Assembly: GCA_964615375.1 (NCBI GenBank)
Contig: CAZTOW010000013.1
Location: 124,001 to 188,000 of the forward strand
Origin: CAZKWG01 sp964615375
GTDB taxonomy: Bacteria > Myxococcota_A > UBA796 > CAZKWG01
DNA length: 64,000 bases
Reading direction: 5' to 3'
The position numbers and the translations under genes were made by a program. This document shows positions 1-7,572 of the stretch, piece after piece; position 1 is the stretch's first letter, and the number at the start of each line of letters is the position of its first letter. Under the pieces are notes generated by a model. That model worked only from the letters and a program-made list of their open reading frames with translations. It had not been told where the DNA came from and made no database searches.

Positions 1-1
1 C

Positions 2-1408
2 GCTGAGGAGGTTTGCGACAATGAAACAGACGAAGACTGCAATGGCACCGCCCGGGACTGTGGGCTCTGGGGCGAGCACGCGCTGGCGGAGGCGACCGCC
101 ATCTACAGAGGCAGCGAGATGGCGGAGCGCGTGAGCTCAGCGATCGCCGGGGGAGACGCCGATGGAGATGGGCGTGGCGATGTCTGGCTGACAGGCCGGA
201 CCTCGCTGGGCGGCGATCAGGCGAGCGCAGTATACCTGATCCTGGGGATAGAGGCTGAGGAGGTGGTGGCCGCAGAGCGCGCGGACGCGATCCTCACCAC
301 GGCGATGGTCGACTATGAAGTCTATAACCAGGTCGAGGCAGGCGACGTGGACGGAGATGGCTACGATGATCTCTGGGCCGCCATTCAGAGCGGCCCCGGC
401 TCCGAATGGCTCTGCCTCCTTTATCCACCCTTCTCGGGCACGACCAACGTGGAAGATGATGCGGAGCTCTGCTGGGAGGCTGACGATGACGATGACCTTG
501 GCATCAGTGGCGCGCGAGATGCCGGTCAGGACATCAACGCCGATGGCATGTTGGATGCAATCGCCGGATACGCATGGTATGGAGACCGCGAAGGCGTGAT
601 CTTCTACCTCTATGGTGAGGATGTCACGGGCACCAAAGACCTGCGCGGCGCCCCTGTCGTGTTGACAGGCAACGAGAACGAAGACTTCGGTGTTGCGACC
701 TCAATCGTCCCCGACAGCAACGGGGACGGATACCCCGATGTCCTGATCGGGGTAGATGACCCGGAGCGTGACCTCACCTTCGTTGGCGCGGCCGTGTTGG
801 TCGATGAGCCGCTGGACGAGGGCAGCTACCTCGCCGAGGATGTCGGGAGATATCTGACAGGTCACTCGTCGGGAGACTATGCAGGCAGCAACGTGGCTGG
901 CGTGGGCGACCTGAACGGAGATGGCTATGGTGACTTCGCTGTTGGCGCGCCAGGCGCGTCCGTAGATTCTGAGGATGAGGGAGTCGTGTACATCTTCCTC
1001 GGTCCGCTGGAGGCCCGAAGCGCTCTTGCCGAAGCGGACACTACGCTTGGTGGGGGCGGCGAGCTGCGCAACCTCAGCGCCGTGGACGGATATCGAGATA
1101 TTGATGGCGACGGACTCCCTGATCTTGTCCTCGGCGGCAATGGTGCGGGGTCCCTCTCAGACCCCTACTCGCCAGGCAGGATATGGTTGGTTCGCAGTCC
1201 CCCCGCCGGTGGAGGATGGTCCCTGGACGACGCCGACGCGACCTGGGAGGGCGAGAGCGCACGGGACGGGGCGGGCGAGGTCGTCGCCTTGATAGACGAC
1301 ACCAACGCGGATGGATATGCGGACATCGTCGTTGGCGCGCTCTACGAGAGCTCAGTCGCGAAGTACGCCGGCGCAGCCTACCTCCTCAACGGCGGCTCCT
1401 ACGAATAG
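2..1408 (+). CDS. FG-GAP / integrin-alpha-like repeat protein, 5'-truncated
   Basis: The reading frame is open from base 2, so the N-terminus lies outside the window. The first visible residues carry a Cys-Asn-Asp-Cys-rich stretch (EVCDNETDEDCNG) like the putative metal-binding motif often placed before FG-GAP repeats in myxobacterial surface proteins. After it come at least six repeats of the form GDxDGDGxxD (for example DADGDGRGD, DVDGDGYDD, DLNGDGYGD), the calcium-binding loops of integrin-alpha-type beta-propeller blades. It is probably an extracellular or surface protein; its ligand is unknown. The stop overlaps the end of the convergent subtilisin gene by 10 bp. By eye, GC is somewhat lower than in the neighbouring protease. 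Confidence 0.8.
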   Translation, partial: AEEVCDNETDEDCNGTARDCGLWGEHALAEATAIYRGSEMAERVSSAIAGGDADGDGRGDVWLTGRTSLGGDQASAVYLILGIEAEEVVAAERADAILTTAMVDYEVYNQVEAGDVDGDGYDDLWAAIQSGPGSEWLCLLYPPFSGTTNVEDDAELCWEADDDDDLGISGARDAGQDINADGMLDAIAGYAWYGDREGVIFYLYGEDVTGTKDLRGAPVVLTGNENEDFGVATSIVPDSNGDGYPDVLIGVDDPERDLTFVGAAVLVDEPLDEGSYLAEDVGRYLTGHSSGDYAGSNVAGVGDLNGDGYGDFAVGAPGASVDSEDEGVVYIFLGPLEARSALAEADTTLGGGGELRNLSAVDGYRDIDGDGLPDLVLGGNGAGSLSDPYSPGRIWLVRSPPAGGGWSLDDADATWEGESARDGAGEVVALIDDTNADGYADIVVGALYESSVAKYAGAAYLLNGGSYE

Positions 1409-3291
1409 CATGGCGCGACCATGTCGGACGCAGTACGAGGGCGGCGCCGCCTGAGCCCGAGTGCCAGGGCGAGCGCGCCGAGCCAGGCGCCGTGGCTGAC
1501 ACCGCCGGTGACACCACGGGCGGTGCTGCATGCGCAGCCCCCTTTCGTCGGGGAGCTGTCGCCCTCGGGGGCGGCGCTGTCCGCCTCACCGCTCTCGCCG
1601 GTCTCCGGGCTCCCGGTCTCGTCGTCCGGCGTGTCCGTCTCCCCGGTCTCCGCTGGCGTCCCCGTCTCCACCGGCTCCTCCACCCCCGAGGCCTGGAAGA
1701 TGAGGGCGTAGGCGGGCTCTCCCGTCTCGTCGTCGTCCTCGTCCAGCGGGGCGCCCAGCAGAACGCCGCTGGAGCCCTCCATCCGCACGCGCACGGTGGC
1801 AGAGGTCTCGCCGTTGGCGCTGGCCTCCACCGTCAGGTCCAGGGTCTCGGCATCCTCGGCGGAGAGGCTCCCCGTGATCAGGGTCGCCGTCTGGGTGAGC
1901 GTGCCGTAGCCAGCCTCCGCGGCCAGCTCCGGGTCCAGGCGCGTGACGGTCCAGTCTCCCGCATCGGTCACGGTCACGCTGTCATCGTGCAGCAGGAGCA
2001 CCGTGACCTCGGACGCCGCCGCCGCCCGCGTGCCCAGGTCCAGGGTCAGCGTGCCGGTGGGCTCCAGCGCGACCGCGGCGTTGAAGACGGAGAGCTCGGG
2101 GAGCGGAGCCCTCAGCGCGTCCAGCAGGTCCAGGCGACCGCCGCTGCTGACCCGGTCGGCGAGGTCCGCGCTCGGCTCCGCCGTGGCCTTGATCAGGTAG
2201 GCCACCTCGGGCGCGGTGAGCGAGGGGTACAGCTCCCACAGGAGGTTGGCCGCCGCCGCCACCAGCGGGGTCGCGTAGCTCGTGCCGCTCTCGGTCTCGT
2301 AGTCGGAGCCGCTGTCGATGCCGAGGCTGCACACCTCGTAGCCGGGGGCGGCGATGTCCACGCTCTCCCGCCCGTAGTGCGAGTACGGGTTCAGCGTGTC
2401 GTCGTCCAGCGAGCTCGCCACGCTCAGGATGAAGTCTCCGTCATAGCTGGCCGGGTACTGGGGATACTCGTCGTTGTCCCCGTCCCAGCACCAGGCCCCC
2501 GAGCCGCAGTTGGCCGCCGCGGCGACCAGCAGCTTGTCGGCGTCCCCCAGCGCCGCCACCGCCTCCTCGAAGGGCCCATACGAGCTCGAGCTGGCCAGCG
2601 AGTAGCTCAGCACCCGCGCGCCGCCCGCGCCGTCGTCGGCCACCTCGCCCATCGCCTCGATCGCGTAGGAGTAGTAGAGGGCGCTGCCGCGGTCGGCGAT
2701 CTTCTGGTAGGCGATCTGCACCCCTGGCGCGAGGCCCGCGCGGCCCACGCCGTTGTCGCCCACGGCCGCCACCAGGCCGGCGATGAAGGTCCCGTGGCCG
2801 GGCACGCTCACCCCATAGACCACCTCCGGGTTGCTGTCGCCGTCGCCGTAGTCCCAGGCGAAAGCCTTGGTGCCCTCCAGCTCCTCGTGGGTGAGCAGGA
2901 AGCCGCTGTCCTCGATGGCGACCGGGTTGGCGCTCGCCCCGTAGACCATTCCCCAGACGGTGTCCGCGCGCAGGATCTCCAGATCCCAGAGATCGGTACA
3001 GTCGTCGGTGCCGTCCGCGTCGGGGAAGCTCTCGCTCTGCCTCGCCGGCATGATCGCGTCGGGCAGCGCGTAGCGGGCGCCCTGGAGCGCGGCGAGGGGC
3101 TCGAGCGGGGGCGCATCTGGGAAGTCCGCCGCGCAGATCCGCGAGGTCTGGGTGCAGTAGCGAACGGTCCCACCCAGCGCGCCGATCTCGCGCTTCAGGC
3201 CGGGGAGCGCCGCGGGGCTCGTGTAGCCCACCAGGGCGGTGTTCGGGCCTGCCAGGGCCGGGAGCGCAAGCGCGAGGATCAGGGGTTTCAT
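1399..3291 (-). CDS. Secreted S8 (subtilisin-like) serine protease with MYXO-CTERM tail
   Basis: The 630-residue protein starts with a short signal peptide (about residues 1-14, ending ALPALA). The S8 catalytic triad is visible in order: D128 in AIEDSG, H166 in GHGTFIAG and S338 in SGTSYATP. N261 (AAAANCG) is the likely oxyanion-hole residue. The C-terminal third looks like a beta-sandwich followed by a linker rich in Thr, Gly and Glu (about 530-590). The tail has Gly-Cys-Ala-Cys, a hydrophobic helix and RRRR, as in MYXO-CTERM proteins that are sorted to the cell surface. The protein is therefore predicted to be exported and processed at the envelope. The 110-bp gap upstream separates it from the divergent GST gene. 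Confidence 0.9.
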   Translation of the reverse strand: MKPLILALALPALAGPNTALVGYTSPAALPGLKREIGALGGTVRYCTQTSRICAADFPDAPPLEPLAALQGARYALPDAIMPARQSESFPDADGTDDCTDLWDLEILRADTVWGMVYGASANPVAIEDSGFLLTHEELEGTKAFAWDYGDGDSNPEVVYGVSVPGHGTFIAGLVAAVGDNGVGRAGLAPGVQIAYQKIADRGSALYYSYAIEAMGEVADDGAGGARVLSYSLASSSSYGPFEEAVAALGDADKLLVAAAANCGSGAWCWDGDNDEYPQYPASYDGDFILSVASSLDDDTLNPYSHYGRESVDIAAPGYEVCSLGIDSGSDYETESGTSYATPLVAAAANLLWELYPSLTAPEVAYLIKATAEPSADLADRVSSGGRLDLLDALRAPLPELSVFNAAVALEPTGTLTLDLGTRAAAASEVTVLLLHDDSVTVTDAGDWTVTRLDPELAAEAGYGTLTQTATLITGSLSAEDAETLDLTVEASANGETSATVRVRMEGSSGVLLGAPLDEDDDETGEPAYALIFQASGVEEPVETGTPAETGETDTPDDETGSPETGESGEADSAAPEGDSSPTKGGCACSTARGVTGGVSHGAWLGALALALGLRRRRPRTASDMVAPCYS

Positions 3292-3401
3292 CGTCGCCTC
3301 CGGCGGAGCAGATAACGTGGTCGCCCAGGGTACGTCGGCCCGACCCCGCGGGCGCTGCGCGCTGTGTTAGGTGCCTCCGTCCCCCAATCGGAGCCTCCCC
3401 C

Positions 3402-4025
3402 ATGCCTACGTTCACGCTGACCTACTTCGACGGACCCGGCCGCGCCGAGCCCATCCGCGTCGCCCTCCGCATCAGCGGCCTGCCCTTCGAGGATCGCCGC
3501 CTCAAGTTCCCCGAGTTCGCCGAGGCCCGCGCCCGCGGCGACTTCCCCCTGGGCTCCGTGCCCGTGCTGGACATCGACGGCGTCCGCCTGACGCAGACCC
3601 CCGCGATCCTCCGCTACATCGCCCGCATCGGCGACCAGGGCCTCTACCCCGCGGACCCCTGGAAGGCCCTGCTGGTGGACAGCGCGCTGGACACCATGAA
3701 CGACACGCTCTCCCACGCCCTGCTGCCCAGCCTGTTCGAGCGGGACATGGAGAAGAAGCTGGCGATGCGGGCCGAGCTCGCCGCGGGCCCCATGGCGCGC
3801 GTGCTGAGCTACGTGGACGGCCTCATCGCGCAGTCCGGCGGCCCCTTCGTGGCGGGCGCGCAGATGTCCATCGCCGATCTGGTGATCGCGCAGCAGGTCC
3901 TTCAGGTCCGCCGCGGCGGGCTCGACGGGATCTCGGCGAGCTACCTGGAGTCCTATCCTCACGTGAACGCCCTCGCCGACGCCTACCTGGCCGAGCCGAG
4001 GATCGCCGGGCTCAGCGCGGCCTGA
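3402..4025 (+). CDS. Glutathione S-transferase, sigma-class-like
   Basis: The 207-residue protein is full length for a cytosolic GST. It has an N-terminal thioredoxin-like domain (about 1-80) with the catalytic-type Tyr8 in LTYFDGPGRAE. The cis-Pro/Gln-Thr region (SVPVLDIDG, then LTQTPAILRY) binds the gamma-glutamyl part of glutathione in this family. The all-helical C-terminal domain follows from about residue 85 and contains MSIADLVIAQ, the usual N-capping box region. It most likely conjugates glutathione to electrophiles in the cytoplasm; the substrate cannot be read from sequence. A GGAG-like RBS lies about 7 nt before the ATG. It is monocistronic and convergent with the next gene. Confidence 0.9.
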   Translation: MPTFTLTYFDGPGRAEPIRVALRISGLPFEDRRLKFPEFAEARARGDFPLGSVPVLDIDGVRLTQTPAILRYIARIGDQGLYPADPWKALLVDSALDTMNDTLSHALLPSLFERDMEKKLAMRAELAAGPMARVLSYVDGLIAQSGGPFVAGAQMSIADLVIAQQVLQVRRGGLDGISASYLESYPHVNALADAYLAEPRIAGLSAA

Positions 4026-4030
4026 TTTTT

Positions 4031-4061
4031 CGCGCGCGGGTTGGATGTAAACCCGCGCGCG
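4031..4061. terminator. Perfect 12-bp GC hairpin between convergent genes
   Basis: Arms at 4031-4042 and 4050-4061 are exact reverse complements (cgcgcgcgggtt / aacccgcgcgcg) around a 7-nt loop. The hairpin sits just after the GST stop and before the end of the convergent gene at 4140. There is no T-run after the stem on either strand, because the run of five T precedes it on the plus strand. It may therefore act as a transcript-end stabiliser or a factor-dependent terminator rather than a classic intrinsic one. Confidence 0.4.
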
Positions 4062-4139
4062 CAGCTCTTACATCTTCCCCGGAAAGATGGAAAGGCTGCC
4101 TTTACATCTTCGGGCGAGGGCGCTGAGCCGACGCGAGGG

Positions 4140-4967
4140 TCAGCGCTCCTCTGCCTCGAAGATCCCGGCGTTGTAGGCTTCGCAGAGGCGCTCCGCGCGG
4201 CCCCGCGTGAACCAGGGGAAGTAAGAGGCGTGGACGACGAAGGTGGCGCCGCCCCAGAGGGCGGAGGCGGTGAGCAGGGTCGCCCCCCCGAACGCCAGTG
4301 CGTCCTCGTTGCGCCCATCCTCCTGCGAGGCCCGGAGCATGGCCAGGCCGCCGACCGCCGAGAGGCCGGTCCCCAGGAGGTTGACGCCGGCGACGATCCG
4401 TCGCTTCTTCAGGCCGCGCTCGTCACCCACCACGCGCATGAACTCGCCGACCCGGACCTTGTGGCCCTCGTCGTCGAACACCATCCACTCGGTGATGGTC
4501 GCCCCGGTAGATACCATGGTGCTCTCGACGTCCATCACGTAGAGCGAGCGCTCCGGGCCGTCTCCCTGCGGGAGCGGGAGCGGGGGAGTGGTCTCCTGCG
4601 CCTGCTCAGCCTCGACGTGCGGGGCCGCGGGCGGGGGATCCCCGTTCAGCGCCGCCTGAAAAGCGGCCTCTCGCGTGGCGTCGTCGTCGGAGAGCGACAG
4701 CTCGAGGTAGGGCGCGATGGCCTCGGGCGACACGATCCCGGCGCCCTGGAGCGCGCTGAGCACCTCGCGGGTGTCCTGGAGGCGCGCCATGTCACCATCG
4801 TCGGTGAGCGGGTTGGCGATCCAGTCGCTCAGGATCCGGGAGCGCTCGACCGGGTCCGCAGCCTCGCACAGGGCTTGGATGACAGCCTCGTCGGTAGCAG
4901 GCAGCGGTGGGCTCTCCTCACCCGCCCACCCCAAGGAGATCGCCGCGAAGAGAAGCGTTGTGAGCAT
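4140..4967 (-). CDS. Unknown exported protein with two C-terminal membrane helices
   Basis: I do not recognise the family. The 275-residue product starts with a signal peptide (MLTTLLFAAISLGWAGEE). A soluble region of about 140 residues follows, with a Pro/Glu-rich linker near residues 108-135. Two hydrophobic helices lie near the C-terminus (IVAGVNLLGTGLSAVGG and ATLLTASALWGGATFVV). The ATG at 4967 is preferred over the GTG two codons upstream, because GGGG lies just before it and it begins the signal peptide directly. An AT-rich island immediately upstream probably holds its promoter. It is transcribed in the same direction as the ABC transporter upstream but is separated from it by 52 bp. 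Confidence 0.6.
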   Translation of the reverse strand: MLTTLLFAAISLGWAGEESPPLPATDEAVIQALCEAADPVERSRILSDWIANPLTDDGDMARLQDTREVLSALQGAGIVSPEAIAPYLELSLSDDDATREAAFQAALNGDPPPAAPHVEAEQAQETTPPLPLPQGDGPERSLYVMDVESTMVSTGATITEWMVFDDEGHKVRVGEFMRVVGDERGLKKRRIVAGVNLLGTGLSAVGGLAMLRASQEDGRNEDALAFGGATLLTASALWGGATFVVHASYFPWFTRGRAERLCEAYNAGIFEAEER

Positions 4968-4975
4968 CGGCACCC

Positions 4976-5002
4976 CAATAATATAACTTAATTAGTTTAT
5001 GT
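4976..5002 (-). promoter_or_regulatory. AT-rich promoter-like island
   Basis: About 27 bases of almost pure A/T stand out from the surrounding GC-rich DNA, with TATATT and TATTAT candidate -10 hexamers on the minus strand and an imperfect dyad (aacttaattagtt). It lies directly upstream of the gene starting at 4967 and downstream of the ABC permease stop at 5020. No convincing -35 element is visible. Confidence 0.35.
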
Positions 5003-5019
5003 GCGCGTGGCCGCCTCGC

Positions 5020-5799
5020 TCACGAGCTCGCGCTGGTGTACCGCCGGAGCGAGCGCACCCAGAGCGCCCGCGAGATCACCAGCAAGGCCGCCGCGATCCC
5101 CAGCGCCTGGACCGCCAGCGATCCGTCCATGCGCCCGAGCAGGGCCATGGCCGGGTAGCTGGTGGTGAGCGCCACCGGGACGACCACCGTGAGCGCCAGC
5201 CGCGCCCAGCCCTTGTAGACCGTGATCGGCCAGCGCCCGGCGTCGGTGATGGCGCCCAGCAGGAAGCTCAGGTTGTCCACGCGCACGAAGCGGAAGCTCA
5301 GGCAGATGACGCTGATCCAGACGCTGTACATGGCGGCCAGGCCCGCCATCAGCATCCCCGCCGCCGCCAGCACCCCGCCCAGGGTCGGGGCGGGCAGCTC
5401 GCGGAAGGCGAAGCCCCCCACGATCACGGCGGCCAGCACCTCCCAGAGCCGGGCCGGCGCCACCCGCTGCGCGCTGGCCAGGAGCTGCGCGTCCACCGGG
5501 CGGATCAACAGGTAGTCGAAGCTGCCCTTGCGCACGGCCTCGACCACGGCGTTGAGGTTCGGCGCCACGAAGGCCCCCACCAGGCCCGACAGGAGCAGGA
5601 AGAAGGCCGTGACCAGCATGGACTCGTGCAGCGTCCAGCCGCCCAGGTCCGTCGCGTGGTCGAAGACGAAGATCAACGGGACCAGGCCCATGAACGCCGT
5701 CCCGGCGCTGACCAGCATCTCGACCACGAAGTTCGAGCGGTACTGGATCGCCGTGATCAGCGAGACGCGGATCAGCGCGGGGATGGGGCCGTCAAGCAC
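5020..5799 (-). CDS. ABC-2 family transporter permease (second subunit)
   Basis: The 259-residue, strongly hydrophobic protein has about six membrane helices. Its N-terminus (RVSLITAIQYRSNF) and the motif FDYLLIRPVDAQ match the ABC-2-type permeases once called DUF990 / ABC2_membrane_6, which pair with daunorubicin-exporter-like ATPases. It is the last gene of the ATPase-permease-permease set. It starts with GTG and overlaps the preceding permease by 8 bp, which suggests translational coupling. The substrate is unknown; relatives are annotated as drug, lipid or glycoconjugate exporters. Confidence 0.85.
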   Translation of the reverse strand: MLDGPIPALIRVSLITAIQYRSNFVVEMLVSAGTAFMGLVPLIFVFDHATDLGGWTLHESMLVTAFFLLLSGLVGAFVAPNLNAVVEAVRKGSFDYLLIRPVDAQLLASAQRVAPARLWEVLAAVIVGGFAFRELPAPTLGGVLAAAGMLMAGLAAMYSVWISVICLSFRFVRVDNLSFLLGAITDAGRWPITVYKGWARLALTVVVPVALTTSYPAMALLGRMDGSLAVQALGIAAALLVISRALWVRSLRRYTSASS

Positions 5800-6592
5800 C
5801 GAAGGCTCCGTAGCGGCGCACGCCCGCCCGCCAGACGCTCACCGCCAGGGCCCCCGCAGCCACCACCCAGCCGAGCTGCACCCCCACGAGCTCCAGCGGG
5901 CGCGCCTCGTTGCCCATGAGCACGTCGATGGGCGCGCCCAGCGAGGCGTGGAAGGGCAGCACCCGCGCCACCTGCGAGAGCCCGTCGGGCAGCAGGGCCA
6001 TGGGCAGGAAGTAGCCGGAGAGCGTGGCCCAGACGGCGAACCAGGCCTGGTAGAGCCCCTGCGACTGATCGGCCCAGAACGCGATCATCCCGAAGACCGC
6101 CTGGATGAGCCAGGTCAGCAGGAAGGCCAGGAACACGCTCACCACGAAGAGGGCCACCCGCGCGGGCTCCGGCGTGAACAGGATCTCCGGGCGCCAGATC
6201 GTGAGCGCGCCCAGGATCGGCAGCAGCACCAGCACGCGCATCGGCATGGCGGAGATCGCGCTGGCCAGGTTGTACCAGAGCGGCGAGATGGGGCGGAGCA
6301 GCCAGGGGGAGAGCTCGCCCGTGCGGATGAGGTAGTTCAGCTCCCACAGCACCCAGCAGCCCGTGAGCTGGCGGACCAGCAGGGTGATCGCGAAGTAGCG
6401 GGCGAAGTCGGCCTGCCCGTAGCCGGCGATGGGGCCGGCGGCGGCGGCGGCGTTCCAGAGCGCCAGCATGACCAGCGGCATGGTGGCGCTCAGGATCCAG
6501 ATCACCATCTCCGAGCGATACGCCACGATCTCGGCCACGCCGATGCGCAGCAGGGCGGGGAGCGCGCGCAGGAGCTCGCGGAGCTGCGTCAC
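5792..6592 (-). CDS. ABC-2 family transporter permease (first subunit)
   Basis: The 266-residue membrane protein has about six helices and the family motif LRTGELSPWLLRPISPLWYN-like segment near residues 89-108, homologous in layout to the next gene. The open frame extends much further upstream through the ATPase gene. The real start is the GTG at 6592, which overlaps the ATPase stop by 4 bp (GTGA) and gives a normal-length permease. With the adjacent permease it should form the heterodimeric membrane core of an exporter in the inner membrane. Confidence 0.85.
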   Translation of the reverse strand: MTQLRELLRALPALLRIGVAEIVAYRSEMVIWILSATMPLVMLALWNAAAAAGPIAGYGQADFARYFAITLLVRQLTGCWVLWELNYLIRTGELSPWLLRPISPLWYNLASAISAMPMRVLVLLPILGALTIWRPEILFTPEPARVALFVVSVFLAFLLTWLIQAVFGMIAFWADQSQGLYQAWFAVWATLSGYFLPMALLPDGLSQVARVLPFHASLGAPIDVLMGNEARPLELVGVQLGWVVAAGALAVSVWRAGVRRYGAFGA

Positions 6593-7557
6593 GCCGCCCC
6601 CTCGCTGCCGAAGACCCGCGCCATGACCTCCTCCAGCGGCGGCTCCTCCACGCCCACGTCGGCCAGGGGCCAGCGCTGAAGGACCTCGGCCAGCAGCGTG
6701 TTCACCCGCTCGGCGGGCACGGTGGCGACCATGCGCCCGTCCTCGTCGGCGTGAAAGCCCAGCGCGCCCAGGGCGGGATCGGCGGAGCGCACCACCAGCC
6801 GCCGCTCCGGCGCCACCTGCGCCGCCAGCCCGCTGAGCGGCCCGTCGTAGCGCAGCCGCCCCTGGTCCACGATGAGCACGCGCGGGGTGAGCGCGGCGAT
6901 GTCCTGCATGTAGTGGCTGGTCAGCAGCACCGTCGCGCCCAGCCGCTCGTTGCACTGGCGGATGAACTTGCGGACCTGCACCTGCATGGTCACGTCGAGG
7001 CCGATGGTCGGCTCGTCCAGGAACAGGACGGAGGGGCGGTGGATGAGCGCCGCCGCCAGCTCGCACTTCATCCGCTCGCCCAGCGAGAGATTGCGCACCG
7101 GCTTGTCCAGGAGCGGCGTGAGCGACAGCATGTCCACCAGCTCGTCCAGCGTCTGGCGGTACTGATCGCGCGGGACGCCGTAGAGCGCGCGGTGGAGCTC
7201 GAAGGTCTCGATCGGCGGCAGGTCCCAGAGGAGCTGCTGCTTCTGGCCCATGACCAGCGTGATCGCGCGCAGGAACGAGGGCTCCCGGTGCTGCGGCGTG
7301 TGGCCGGCGACCCGCACCTCCCCCGCCGTCGGGTACAGCAGCCCCGCCAGCATCTTGAGCGTCGTCGTCTTGCCCGCCCCGTTCGGGCCCAGGAAGCCCA
7401 CCCGCTCGCCCGGGGCGATGGTGAAGCTGAGCTCGCGCACCGCGTGGACGTCGCGATGCTCGCGGTCCCAGAGCGAGGTGATGCTCCCGCGGAGCCCCGG
7501 CTTCTTCACCGGGACCTGGTAGGTCTTCGACAGCCCGCGGACCTCGATCACCCGCAC
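6589..7557 (-). CDS. ABC transporter ATP-binding protein
   Basis: The 322-residue nucleotide-binding subunit has all core motifs: Walker A GPNGAGKTT (57-65), the signature LSLGE (157-161), Walker B VLFLDEP (177-183) and the H-loop His215 in LTSHYMQD. The N-terminal insertion after KTYQV (KKPGLRGSITSLWDREH) is typical of ATPases that partner DUF990-type permeases. It starts with GTG 15 bp after the stop of the STAND NTPase gene on the same strand and overlaps permease 1 by 4 bp. It may therefore be co-transcribed with the upstream ATPases as well as with both permeases. Confidence 0.92.
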   Translation of the reverse strand: MRVIEVRGLSKTYQVPVKKPGLRGSITSLWDREHRDVHAVRELSFTIAPGERVGFLGPNGAGKTTTLKMLAGLLYPTAGEVRVAGHTPQHREPSFLRAITLVMGQKQQLLWDLPPIETFELHRALYGVPRDQYRQTLDELVDMLSLTPLLDKPVRNLSLGERMKCELAAALIHRPSVLFLDEPTIGLDVTMQVQVRKFIRQCNERLGATVLLTSHYMQDIAALTPRVLIVDQGRLRYDGPLSGLAAQVAPERRLVVRSADPALGALGFHADEDGRMVATVPAERVNTLLAEVLQRWPLADVGVEEPPLEEVMARVFGSEGAA

Positions 7558-7572
7558 CTCGCGCCAGGGGAG

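Noticed and set aside
1183..3315. 710-codon open frame on the plus strand
   Set aside because: It is antisense to the subtilisin gene, has Arg/Gly/Ala-rich composition without motifs, and the other strand has a full S8 catalytic triad.
4031..4061. Hairpin as a classic intrinsic terminator
   Set aside because: No T-run follows the stem on either strand; kept only as a structured element with modest confidence.
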